A DNA stretch of 37,172 nt from an uncultured Collinsella sp. (GTDB lineage Bacteria > Actinomycetota > Coriobacteriia > Coriobacteriales > Coriobacteriaceae). This document shows positions 22,673 through 30,624 of the stretch, piece by piece. The stretch covers positions 1 to 37,172 of the forward strand of contig UQSB01000018.1 in assembly GCA_900543505.1 (NCBI GenBank). Reading direction: 5' to 3'. The translations under genes were made by a program, and so were the position numbers. Below the pieces are notes generated by a model, which was not told where the DNA came from, did no database searches, and saw nothing but the letters and a program-made list of their open reading frames with translations. The first letter of the stretch is position 1, and the number at the start of each line of letters is the position of its first letter.

Positions 22673-23386
22673 CTAGCCACCCAGATAGGCTTTGCGGACG
22701 TTGTCGTCGTGCAGCAGCTCTTGGCCGGTGCCAGTCATGGTGATCTTGCCGGTCTCGAGCACGTAGCCGCGTGTGGCGATCGAGAGCGCCATCTGCGCAT
22801 TCTGCTCGACCAGAAGCACCGTGGTGCCGGCCTTGTGCAGGTCCTCGACAATCTGGAAAATCTGCTCAATCAGAATCGGCGCCAGGCCCATGGAAGGCTC
22901 GTCGAGCATGAGCAGCTTGGGGTTGCTCATAAGGGCACGGCCCATGACGAGCATCTGCTGCTCGCCGCCCGAAAGGGTGCCGGCGACCTGGCGGCGGCGC
23001 TCCTTCAGGCGCGGGAACTGCTCGTAGACGCGCTCAAGGCCCGGAGCAACCGTGGACTTGGGCTGTGTATAGGCGCCCATCTCCAGGTTCTCCTCAACCG
23101 TCATCTGCAAAAAGGCGCGACGGCCCTCGGGAACCTGGGCCAGGCCCTTGCCCACTAACTTGTCGGCAGGCGTATGGGTAATGTCCGCGCCCATAAACTT
23201 GATGGAGCCGGTCTTGGAACGCAACAGGCCCGAGACGGTTTTAAGCGTTGTAGACTTGCCGGCACCGTTCGCGCCGATCAAGGCCACGATCTCGCCCTCG
23301 TTGACGTTAAAGGAGATGTCCTTGATGGCGTGGATGGCGCCGTACCAGACGTTGATGTTGTAGACGGAAAGCATCGGCTCTGCCAT
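22673..23386 (-). CDS. livF: Branched-chain amino acid ABC transporter ATP-binding protein LivF
   Basis: A 237-residue ABC ATPase that pairs with LivG to drive branched-chain amino acid import. Walker A is GANGAGKST (residues 38-46), the signature is LSGGEQQ and Walker B is LLMLDEPSMGLAP, followed by VLLVEQNAQ with the switch region. The MLSVYNINVWYGAIHAI opening is typical of LivF. Its ATG follows the livG stop directly (TAA then ATG), so translation is coupled. It is the last gene of a complete livK-H-M-G-F operon. Confidence 0.95.
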   Translation of the reverse strand: MAEPMLSVYNINVWYGAIHAIKDISFNVNEGEIVALIGANGAGKSTTLKTVSGLLRSKTGSIKFMGADITHTPADKLVGKGLAQVPEGRRAFLQMTVEENLEMGAYTQPKSTVAPGLERVYEQFPRLKERRRQVAGTLSGGEQQMLVMGRALMSNPKLLMLDEPSMGLAPILIEQIFQIVEDLHKAGTTVLLVEQNAQMALSIATRGYVLETGKITMTGTGQELLHDDNVRKAYLGG

Positions 23387-24247
23387 TTAGTTCTCCCCCT
23401 TATCCTGCTTGCCCAGATATGCCTCAATAACGGCGTCGTTGTTCTGGATCTCCTCGGCCGTGCCCTTGGCGATGACCTTACCAAAGTTGAGCACGCAGAT
23501 GCCCTCGCAGATGTTCATGACGAGCGACATGTCGTGCTCGATGAGCATGATGGCAATGCCAAAGGTGTCGCGAATCTTAACGATGTTCGCCATGAGCTCT
23601 GCGGTCTCGGACGGGTTCATGCCGGCGGCAGGCTCGTCGAGCAGCAGCAGCTTGGGGTTGGTGGCAAGCGCACGGACGATCTCCAGACGACGTTGGGCGC
23701 CGTAAGGCAGCGAGCCGGCCTGCTCGTTTGCCAGATGCTCCATATCAAAGATGGAGAGCAGTTCCATGGCGCGCTCATGGGCGGCCTTCTCGTGCTTCCA
23801 GTACGTCGGCAGACGCAGCACGCCCTCAAAACCGGAGTAGCGCTCCTGGTTGTGCAGGCCGACCTTTACGTTATCCTCCACCGTCATGGTGTTAAACAGG
23901 CGAATGTTTTGGAAGGTACGGGCAATGCCCATACGGTTGACCTGGTAGACGGACTTGCCCGAGGTATCCTCGCCGTCGAGCAGGATGGTGCCGTGTGTAG
24001 GCTGGTATACCTTGGTGAGCAGGTTGAAGACCGTGGTCTTACCGGCGCCGTTGGGGCCGATCAGACCGGCGATCTCGGTCTTGCCGATGGTCAGGCTAAA
24101 GTCGTCGACTGCCTTAAGGCCGCCAAACTCAATGCCCAGGTGGATGCACTCGAGCGCCGGGCGCAGGCCCAGGTCGCGATCGGGAACAATGGCGCCAGAA
24201 GGATACGGGACCATCTTGCCCTTGTTGAACTCAAACTTACTGGACAT
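23387..24247 (-). CDS. livG: Branched-chain amino acid ABC transporter ATP-binding protein LivG
   Basis: A 286-residue ABC ATPase, partner of LivF. Walker A is GPNGAGKTT (residues 64-72). The signature reads LPYGAQRRLEIVRAL, the variant LPYG form usual in LivG, and Walker B is LLLLDEPAAGMNP. About 30 extra residues precede the ATPase core (MSSKFEFNKGK...), longer than in many LivG proteins. I chose ATG 24247, with GGAGGT about 8 bases upstream; it overlaps the livM stop by 11 bases. The open frame extends to 24274 but without a better ribosome site. Confidence 0.95.
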   Translation of the reverse strand: MSSKFEFNKGKMVPYPSGAIVPDRDLGLRPALECIHLGIEFGGLKAVDDFSLTIGKTEIAGLIGPNGAGKTTVFNLLTKVYQPTHGTILLDGEDTSGKSVYQVNRMGIARTFQNIRLFNTMTVEDNVKVGLHNQERYSGFEGVLRLPTYWKHEKAAHERAMELLSIFDMEHLANEQAGSLPYGAQRRLEIVRALATNPKLLLLDEPAAGMNPSETAELMANIVKIRDTFGIAIMLIEHDMSLVMNICEGICVLNFGKVIAKGTAEEIQNNDAVIEAYLGKQDKGEN

Positions 24248-25316
24248 CGGCTGCCACCTCCTTCTTGGGAGCAAAGCGATCCTTAACGCGTGCGAAGAAC
24301 GCCTTGAGCTGCGGGTTGTTGGTAAAGATCATGACCAGAATCAGCACGATGGCGTAGATGAGCATGCGGTAGTCCGAGAACTGACGGAGCAGCTCGGGAA
24401 GCACCGTGAGCAACGCCGCCGCGATGACGGAGCCGCGCATATTGCCCAGACCGCCCAGGACCACGAACACCAAGATGAGGATGGACGTGTTGAAGTCGAA
24501 CTTGGTGGCGGAGAGCTGCGAGAAGTTACCGCCGAAGAGGGCTCCGGCAGCACCGGCGAGGGCGGCGGAAACCACGAAGGCGATCATGCGGTACTCGGTG
24601 ACGGAGATGCCCACGGACTCGGCAGCGATCTTGTTGTCGCGCACTGCCATGATGGCACGACCGGTACGGCTGCGAACCAGGTTGAGCACAATCACGAGCG
24701 CCACCATAACCAGGATGGCGCCGGCAAGGAAAGTCGAATAGGTCGACACGCCCGATGCGCCCTGCGCGCCCTTGATGATGGCGGTGCCGTCCTCGAGCAG
24801 GTGCAGGTCGTCGATCGTGGAGTTACCCGTGATGTTAAAGATCACATGCAGGCCGCGGGAGTCGACGCCCACAATGAGGCAGGTGACGATCTCTTTGATG
24901 ATCTCGCCAAAAGCCAGGGTCACGATGGCCAGATAGTCGCCGCTCAGGCGCAGGACCGGGATGCCGATCAAGAAGCCCAGGATGGCGGCAGCGATGGCGC
25001 CGACCACGATACTGATGATAAGGCGCATCGGATCGGAGGGAACGGCGCTCTCCAGCGCGACGGCGGTAACGATGCCCGTATAGGCGCCGACACTCATAAA
25101 GCCCGCGTGGCCCAGCGACAAGTCGCCCGCGATGCCGACAACGAGGTTGAGCGAGATGGCCATAACGATGTAGGCCGTGATGGGAACCAGCTGACCGGCG
25201 ATCATGCGCGGGATCATATGGTTGGACTGCATAAAGAACACGATGGCGAATGCCACGATGCACATGGCGTACGTGACAAAGTCGTGACGCGTCTGCTTGT
25301 CTTTAAGGAACTTCAT
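24237..25316 (-). CDS. livM: Branched-chain amino acid ABC transporter permease LivM
   Basis: A 359-residue inner membrane permease that forms the transport channel with LivH. Eight to ten hydrophobic segments are visible. Family motifs include LGHAGFMSVGAYTG, RLSGDYLAIVTLAFGEI and GRAIMAVRDNKIAAESVGI (the ATPase-contact loop), and FGGNFSQLSATKFDFNTSI near the C-terminus. I chose the ATG at 25316, which has AGGTGAG upstream; a GTG at 25325 immediately after the livH stop would add three residues. It overlaps livG by 11 bases. Confidence 0.94.
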   Translation of the reverse strand: MKFLKDKQTRHDFVTYAMCIVAFAIVFFMQSNHMIPRMIAGQLVPITAYIVMAISLNLVVGIAGDLSLGHAGFMSVGAYTGIVTAVALESAVPSDPMRLIISIVVGAIAAAILGFLIGIPVLRLSGDYLAIVTLAFGEIIKEIVTCLIVGVDSRGLHVIFNITGNSTIDDLHLLEDGTAIIKGAQGASGVSTYSTFLAGAILVMVALVIVLNLVRSRTGRAIMAVRDNKIAAESVGISVTEYRMIAFVVSAALAGAAGALFGGNFSQLSATKFDFNTSILILVFVVLGGLGNMRGSVIAAALLTVLPELLRQFSDYRMLIYAIVLILVMIFTNNPQLKAFFARVKDRFAPKKEVAADVQ

Positions 25317-25325
25317 AACGCTCAC

Positions 25326-26207
25326 CTACACCTTCTCGGGGACGTACTTGCCCAAGAGGCCGGCAGGCTTGACGAGCAGGACGATGATCAAAACACCAAA
25401 GACGATGGAGTTGGCAAGGCTCGTGGAAATATAAGCCTGTGCCATCGCCTCGATGATGCCGATGAGAATGCCACCGACAAAGGCGCCGGGGATGGAGCCG
25501 ATGCCACCGAAGACGGCTGCATCGAAGGCCTTGATGCCAGGCATGGCACCCGTCGTGGGCTGCAGCACCGGCGAGTAGGAGCACAGGAGCACGCCGGCGA
25601 TGGCGGCAAGCGCAGAGCCGATGGCAAACGTCATCGAGATGGTGCGGTTGACGTTGATGCCCATGAGCTGAGCGGCGGCCTTGTCCTCGGACACGGCGCG
25701 CATGGCTTTGCCCATCTTGGTCTTACCTGTAAAGAACATCAGACCGGCCATGATAACCAGGCAGGCGACGATGGTGACGAGCGAGACGGCGCTTACGTTG
25801 AACTTGGCCAAGAACTCCGGCACCTGGAAGGTGACGAGCGAAGTGAAGTTCTTGGGCGTGGCGCCCCACAGAAGCTGCGCGGCGTTCTGCAGGAAGTAAG
25901 ACACGCCGATGGCCGTGATCAGAACGGCCAGAGGGCCCGCCTGGCGCAGCGGCTTGTATGCCAGACCCTCGATGAGAACACCGAGAACCGTGCAGACCAC
26001 ACAAGAGAGAACTACAGATGCCCAGCCCGGGAGGCCGAGATACGATGTGGCGCAGAACGAGACATAGGCACCGACCATGATGACGTCGCCGTGAGCGAAG
26101 TTGAGCATCTTGGCGATACCGTAGACCATGGTGTAGCCCAACGCGATGATGGCGTAGACGCTGCCCATGGACAGGCCGTTGACCAGGTATTGGATAAAGA
26201 CCGTCAT
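25326..26207 (-). CDS. livH: Branched-chain amino acid ABC transporter permease LivH
   Basis: A 293-residue permease, partner of LivM. The opening FIQYLVNGLSMGSVYAIIALG, the MLNFAHGDVIMVGAY segment, KMGKAMRAVSEDKAAAQLMGI (the ATPase-contact loop) and GGIGSIPGAFVGGILIGIIE are hallmarks of LivH. The frame is open to 26300, but family alignment starts at MTVFIQYLV (ATG 26207), with a GGGGG run about 9 bases upstream; ATG 26216 is too close to that run. A gap of 139 bases with two stem-loops separates it from livK. Confidence 0.94.
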   Translation of the reverse strand: MTVFIQYLVNGLSMGSVYAIIALGYTMVYGIAKMLNFAHGDVIMVGAYVSFCATSYLGLPGWASVVLSCVVCTVLGVLIEGLAYKPLRQAGPLAVLITAIGVSYFLQNAAQLLWGATPKNFTSLVTFQVPEFLAKFNVSAVSLVTIVACLVIMAGLMFFTGKTKMGKAMRAVSEDKAAAQLMGINVNRTISMTFAIGSALAAIAGVLLCSYSPVLQPTTGAMPGIKAFDAAVFGGIGSIPGAFVGGILIGIIEAMAQAYISTSLANSIVFGVLIIVLLVKPAGLLGKYVPEKV

Positions 26208-26253
26208 GTTCCACATCCCCCTTTCGAATAGGTTTCCAGTTGATGTATGAAAC

Positions 26254-26315
26254 AGGGACGTTACGTTGTCCCTAGATACCAAGCAAGCAGGGAAGGCCAA
26301 AACCTCCCCTGCTTG
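26254..26315 (-). other. Two stem-loops between livK and livH
   Basis: A strong 13-bp stem with one wobble (26284-26296 with 26303-26315) and a 6-base loop lies about 30 bases past the livK stop. A smaller 6-bp hairpin follows (26254-26259 with 26268-26273). Neither has a T-tract. In transport operons such stem-loops often stabilise the upstream mRNA, so the abundant binding protein is made in excess over the membrane parts. Confidence 0.6.
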
Positions 26316-26346
26316 GGATCAAAACCGCTCTATGTAAGGCGGCCTA

Positions 26347-27534
26347 TTAGGCCTGTACGTACTTGCCGTCGGTAATGACGTACGCCGTCGGGTCCTTCTG
26401 GACCTGACCCTTGTCGTTCCAGGAGAGCTTGCCAGTCAGGCCGTCAACAGTAATCTTGAGCATAGCCTCGGGAAGCTTCTCGGCAACCTCGGTGGGGTCG
26501 GCGTCGACGCCCAGGCCGGCCTCCTTGAGAGCCTCGACCACAGCATGCACGCCGTCGTAGGCGTCGGCGGCAAACTGGTCGGGGGTATCGCCGTACTTAT
26601 CCTTGTAAGCGTTGACGAAGTCGGCGTTCTTCTCGTCGTCGGCGGAGAACGGGGTCATGAGCAGCAGACCCTCGGCAAGAGAGGTGTCGAAGCCCTCAAC
26701 GCCCAGAATGCCGTCCATGCCGTCGCAGCCCATCATCTTGACGTCGTAGCCCATGTCCTTGGCGTTCTTGAGCAGGACGGACGCCGGCGTGTAGTAGATC
26801 GGCGCAAAGATCATGGTGGCGCCTGCCTGCTTGGCCTTGGTCAGCTGGTTGGTAAAGCTCGTGGCGGAGTCGTCCTTAAAGGTCTCCTCGTCGACAATCT
26901 CAAGCTTAGACTTAGCGGCCTGGGCCTTAAAGGAATCTGCGATGCCCGAAGAATAGGCATCGCCGGAGTTATAGAACAGCACGAACTTCTCGTTCGCATA
27001 CTTCTCTGCCAGGAACTTGGCAGCGTTGACACCTTGGTTGGGGTCGGTAAAGCAAACCTGGAAGACGCAATCCTTGCCCTTGGTAACGTCCTCGGAGGAC
27101 GCGGACGGGGTGATCATGAACGTCTCGGGGTCGTTGCCGCACTCGGCGGCAACGGCGACCGACGCACCCGTGGTGGTCGGACCGACGAGGGCCTGCATGC
27201 CCCAGTCGAGCAGGGTGTTGAAGGCGTTGACGGCCTTCTCGCCGTCAGCCTGGTCGTCCTCGGCCTTGCTGACAAGCGGAAGCTCCTTGGTCGAGAAATC
27301 CTTGCAGCCAAGCTCGACAGCCTGTGTAACGGACTTGCCGTAGGACGCGTTGGCGCCGGTCAGCGGGCCGATGGTGCCGATCTTAAACGAAGCGTCGCCC
27401 GACGCGGAACCGCTGTCGCCGCCGTTGGAGGAACAGCCAGCTAGAATGGACATCGCCCCCAGACCTGCTGCGCTCGCGATAACGCTCCTGCGATTCATAA
27501 CAGGGTTCAATGACTTACCGGTGAGGCTCGACAT
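26347..27534 (-). CDS. livK: Branched-chain amino acid ABC transporter substrate-binding lipoprotein
   Basis: A 395-residue periplasmic-binding-type lipoprotein (Peripla_BP_6 family) that would capture branched-chain amino acids outside the membrane for LivHMGF. The signal has Arg-Arg at residues 15-16, a hydrophobic core and the lipobox LAGC, with lipid-bearing Cys34, then a Ser/Gly-rich linker. Family features are FKIGTIGPLTGANASYGKS and GPTTTGASVAVA (substrate-binding Ser/Thr loop). GGAG lies about 10 bases before the ATG at 27534. It is the first gene of the operon; a substrate other than leucine, isoleucine or valine is possible. Confidence 0.93.
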   Translation of the reverse strand: MSSLTGKSLNPVMNRRSVIASAAGLGAMSILAGCSSNGGDSGSASGDASFKIGTIGPLTGANASYGKSVTQAVELGCKDFSTKELPLVSKAEDDQADGEKAVNAFNTLLDWGMQALVGPTTTGASVAVAAECGNDPETFMITPSASSEDVTKGKDCVFQVCFTDPNQGVNAAKFLAEKYANEKFVLFYNSGDAYSSGIADSFKAQAAKSKLEIVDEETFKDDSATSFTNQLTKAKQAGATMIFAPIYYTPASVLLKNAKDMGYDVKMMGCDGMDGILGVEGFDTSLAEGLLLMTPFSADDEKNADFVNAYKDKYGDTPDQFAADAYDGVHAVVEALKEAGLGVDADPTEVAEKLPEAMLKITVDGLTGKLSWNDKGQVQKDPTAYVITDGKYVQA

Positions 27535-28032
27535 GCGGCTCTCCTCTCAAATCTCGTCGGGTTTTGGTTGCCCGACAGGCCATCCTTCGCCGTGTTCGGC
27601 GTTCGCAAAATAGTAGACGCTTTAGTTAGGAAAAGTGGCGATTATTTCAACTTTTCTTTGGATTTGTTCTTTTATCCATATTTCTGCGTATTTCTATTAT
27701 TTTATGCAGTAATGCCACTTTATTGTGTAAAAGTAATGTTTCCATTCTGTTACAGGCGTCCCCGCCCTGAATAAACATGGTGTCCCCCCTTTTTTTCGCT
27801 GACCGCGACGCGTCCGTCTTGCGGTACAGGGCAAACCTTATGGCGCAAACGTTGACAGTTTGTTACGGGAGTTCGTTTGTAGCGAGCGTGTTTCCAATAT
27901 TTCCGCAGCGTTTCGGGGGTAGCGTTTTGCACAGCTCCGGCTGCCTGGCAAGCACGCGCCCGCACTTCACGCTAGAATGCACTCAACCTATAAGCAGTTA
28001 ATCCATCCACAAGATGCACGAAGGAGCTATCT
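27535..28032. promoter_or_regulatory. Divergent control region between livK and hom
   Basis: About 500 bases without a supported gene. Positions 27605-27760 are markedly AT-rich compared with the genes. For livK (minus strand) TTGAAA, 16 bases, TAACTA is one promoter candidate in the AT-rich part, with small hairpins such as CGCCG/CGGCG (27588-27601) in the leader. For hom (plus strand) TAGAAT at 27973-27978 is a fair -10 element about 55 bases before the ATG. A consensus -35, TTGACA, at 27852-27857 lacks a good -10 partner. No operator could be identified. Confidence 0.4.
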
Positions 28033-29376
28033 ATGAGCGAACCCCTGCGCACCGTGAACGTCGGTCTGATCGGTCTGGGAACCGTCGGCGGCGGCGTGGC
28101 CCGTCTGATCAAGAGCCACCACGATGAGTACCTGGCAGCCTACGGCATCGACCTTAAGCTGACCCGCGCCTGCGCGCTTGCTTGGGAGCAGGCCGAGGCG
28201 GCAGGCATTGAGCGCGAGGCCTTTACGAGTGACTGGCACGATGTCGTCACCGACCCCGCCGTCGACATCGTCGTCGAGCTGATCGGCGGCGAGCATCCCG
28301 CGACCGAGATCTTCACCACTGCCTTTGAGCACGGCAAGCATGTCGTCTCCGCCAACAAGGCTCTGCTGGGCCGCCATGTCGAGACGCTTGCCGAGAAGGC
28401 GCGTGCGTGCGGCGTGCAGATTAAGTGCGAGGCCAGCTGCGGTGGCGGCATCCCCATTGTCAGCACGCTTGAGCACGACCTGGTGGGCAACAAGATCCTG
28501 ACCATCGCCGGCATCCTCAACGGTACCACCAACTATATCCTGTCGCGCATGGACGCCGAGGGCGCCGATTACGCGGACGTGCTCGCCGACGCCCAGGCCA
28601 AGGGCTATGCCGAGGCCGACCCGTCCGCCGACGTCGACGGCTTCGATGCCGCCAGCAAGACGGCAATCCTCGCCTCCATCGGCTTTGGTACCCGTGTGAC
28701 CACCGACGATGTCTACCAGCAGGGCATCCGCACCATCGGCGCCGAGGACATCGCCCAGGCCCGCGAGCTCGGCTACACCATTAAGCTGCTGGGCATCGCC
28801 CGCAACACCGACGCCGGCGTCGACGTCCGCGTGCATCCCACGCTGATTCCCGCCGATCACATGCTTGCCAAGGTCAACGGCGCCATGAACGCCGTCTACG
28901 TGGTAGGCGACGCCGTGGGCGAGACCATGTTCTACGGTGCCGGCGCAGGCTCCTTCCCCACCGCGAGCGCCGTCGTGGGCGATACCCTGTCGCTCTCCGA
29001 GCAGATCAGCCGCGGCGTGGCTCCGCTGCCCGAGATTGAGCCCTACGGTCACAACCTCGCCTTTAAGCCCATGGACGAGCTCCAGACCAAGTACTACGTG
29101 CGCCTGAAGGTCGCCGACCGCGTGGGCGCCCTGTCCGAGACGGTCGACATCTTTGCCAAGCACAACATCTCGATCTCGCTCATCAACCAGGTCGAGGACG
29201 GCAAGTCGGGCGTCAGCGATGCCTGCTCGGTTATCTTCCTGACGCACCGCGCGCTCGAGAAGGACGTCCAGGCTGCCGCCGCCGAGCTTGCCAGCGTCGA
29301 CTGCGTGGCCGAGGTCGCCAACGTCCTGCGCATCGAGGACGTCGAGGTTTGGACCGAAGGCGTCATGGCGAACTAG
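28033..29376 (+). CDS. hom: Homoserine dehydrogenase
   Basis: A 447-residue NAD(P)-dependent homoserine dehydrogenase that reduces aspartate semialdehyde to homoserine, the branch point to threonine and methionine. The Rossmann motif GLGTVGGG (residues 14-21) lies near the N-terminus. VVSANKALL and LNGTTNYIL follow, and then GYAEADPSADVDGFDAASK carries the catalytic and substrate residues. An ACT domain fills roughly residues 350-430 (VRLKVADRVGAL), a site for feedback control by threonine in homologues. The start has AAGGAG upstream. It is followed by a strong terminator, so it is a single-gene unit. Confidence 0.96.
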   Translation: MSEPLRTVNVGLIGLGTVGGGVARLIKSHHDEYLAAYGIDLKLTRACALAWEQAEAAGIEREAFTSDWHDVVTDPAVDIVVELIGGEHPATEIFTTAFEHGKHVVSANKALLGRHVETLAEKARACGVQIKCEASCGGGIPIVSTLEHDLVGNKILTIAGILNGTTNYILSRMDAEGADYADVLADAQAKGYAEADPSADVDGFDAASKTAILASIGFGTRVTTDDVYQQGIRTIGAEDIAQARELGYTIKLLGIARNTDAGVDVRVHPTLIPADHMLAKVNGAMNAVYVVGDAVGETMFYGAGAGSFPTASAVVGDTLSLSEQISRGVAPLPEIEPYGHNLAFKPMDELQTKYYVRLKVADRVGALSETVDIFAKHNISISLINQVEDGKSGVSDACSVIFLTHRALEKDVQAAAAELASVDCVAEVANVLRIEDVEVWTEGVMAN

Positions 29377-29407
29377 CCCAACGCTCGCCTAGCAATACGC
29401 GCCTTGA

Positions 29408-29442
29408 GGGCTCCCGTCCGATGTGGGATGGGAGCCCTTTTG
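29408..29442 (+). terminator. Rho-independent terminator of hom
   Basis: GGGCTCCC (29408-29415) pairs with GGGAGCCC (29430-29437), extended inward by four more pairs, and TTTTG follows. It lies about 30 bases past the hom stop codon. Confidence 0.9.
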
Positions 29443-29590
29443 TCACCTGCCCTAAGCACAACGGCAAAGCACATTTGCGCGAGCCGCTCATCGGTAACGC
29501 GGGCTACCGTTCACCGATATGCAAACGCGGCCGATTCCGACTACCGCTACGCTGTGCTGCGAATGTCCGCCCGCGATGAGAGGAAGCACC

Positions 29591-30340
29591 ATGTTGCTCG
29601 AGGGCAAGAAAGCAATCATCACCGGAGGCACACGCGGTATCGGCTATGCCATCGCCTGCCGTTTTATCGAGGAAGGCGCTGCCGTCACCGTCTTTGGCTC
29701 GCGCCAGGAGACTGCCGACACGGCCGTTGAGAAGCTGACAGCCGCCTATCCCGACGCCAAGGTCTGGGGTCGCTCCTGCGATCTCACCTCGCTCGAAGCC
29801 GTGACCGAGGCCTTTACCCAGGCTGCCGCTGACATGGGCGGCTTGGACACGGTCGTCAACAATGCCGGCATCTCCCAGCGCTCGCCGCTCCTTAACTACA
29901 CGGCCGAGGAGTTCGCAAAGGTCATGGACCTTAACGTCGTCGCCGTCTTTAATGGCCACCAGGCTGCCGCCAAGATCATGACCGAGGCCGGCCACGGCGG
30001 CACCATCACTACCACAAGCTCGATGGTCGCCAAGTACGGCCAGCCCTCCGGCGTCGGTTACCCCACGTCCAAGTTTGCCGTCAACGGTATGGTCCAGTCG
30101 CTCTCGCGCGAGCTCGCCCCCATGGGCATCCGCGTCAACGCCGTCGCCCCCGGCGTGACTAAGACCGACATGGTCGCCAACCTGCCCGAAGAGGTCATCA
30201 AGCCCATCATCGCCACCATTCCGCTGGGTCGCATGGGCGAGCCCGAGGATGTCGCCAACGCCTTTGTTTTCCTGGCGAGCGACATGTCCTCCTATGTCAC
30301 GGGCGCCGTGCTCCCCGTCGACGGAGCCGCCCGCTCCTAA
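29591..30340 (+). CDS. SDR family oxidoreductase (FabG-like)
   Basis: A 249-residue classical short-chain dehydrogenase/reductase. The cofactor motif is TGGTRGIG (residues 11-18), NNAGIS lies near residue 91, and the catalytic set is Ser144, Tyr157 and Lys161 (YPTSK). The C-terminal VAPGVTKTDM and YVTGAVLPVDGA segments are like those of 3-oxoacyl-ACP reductases (FabG), but many SDRs share these features and no fatty-acid genes are near, so the substrate is open. I chose ATG 29591, which has AGAGGA about 7 bases upstream; the frame extends to 29519 without a ribosome site. It ends before a bidirectional terminator. Confidence 0.9.
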   Translation: MLLEGKKAIITGGTRGIGYAIACRFIEEGAAVTVFGSRQETADTAVEKLTAAYPDAKVWGRSCDLTSLEAVTEAFTQAAADMGGLDTVVNNAGISQRSPLLNYTAEEFAKVMDLNVVAVFNGHQAAAKIMTEAGHGGTITTTSSMVAKYGQPSGVGYPTSKFAVNGMVQSLSRELAPMGIRVNAVAPGVTKTDMVANLPEEVIKPIIATIPLGRMGEPEDVANAFVFLASDMSSYVTGAVLPVDGAARS

Positions 30341-30382
30341 GGAGCCACAAGCTTTGGCTTCAAGCTTCAACATAGCTCAACC

Positions 30383-30427
30383 AAAAAGGCGCGCCGTCTG
30401 AATCAACTGCAGACAGCGCGCCTTCTC
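30383..30427. terminator. Bidirectional terminator between the SDR and antiporter genes
   Basis: GGCGCGC (30388-30394) pairs with GCGCGCC (30416-30422), extended inward by GTCTG/CAGAC after one mismatch. A weak T-rich tract follows on the plus strand and TTTTT (opposite 30383-30387) on the minus strand. It can end both the SDR transcript and the convergent antiporter transcript. Confidence 0.85.
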
Positions 30428-30438
30428 CTGTTATGAAA

Positions 30439-30610
30439 GGGAAACTATGTCCCAGTATTTCGGATCAGAACGGGGCACGGTTTCCCCCAGGACTTCCTTG
30501 CAGAAACCGCATCCCACTCTGAGCGCCCATTCCGGGACACAGTTTCCCAACGGCCCCCGTTTCGGAAACCACATCCCGTTCCGAGCCTTCAAAGCGGGAC
30601 GCGGCTTCCC
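30439..30610. repeat. Three tandem 62-bp palindromic repeats
   Basis: Three units repeat with an exact 62-base period. Left arms (type GGAAACCRCATCCC) begin at 30439, 30501 and 30563. Right arms (type GGGACRCGGTTTCCC) begin at 30472, 30534 and 30596. Each unit is an inverted repeat of 15-base arms around an 18-base centre, and 14 bases separate the units. Arms are conserved, while centres and spacers differ. The array lies between the antiporter stop codon and its terminator, so it would be transcribed as part of that mRNA's 3' end. The function is unknown. Confidence 0.85.
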
Positions 30611-30624
30611 CGAGAAAGTATCGA

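Noticed and set aside
23955..26231. A 758-codon open frame on the plus strand opposite livG, livM and livH
   Set aside because: It mirrors three overlapping transporter genes and has a low-complexity Asp/His/Gly composition without motifs. It is a by-product of codon bias.
28027..29247. A 406-codon open frame on the minus strand opposite hom
   Set aside because: It is fully antisense to hom, has repetitive Gly/Asp/Val composition and no ribosome site.
30439..30610. A short CRISPR array
   Set aside because: The arms alternate in orientation instead of repeating directly, the intervals are 14 and 18 bases (too short for spacers), and no cas gene is near.
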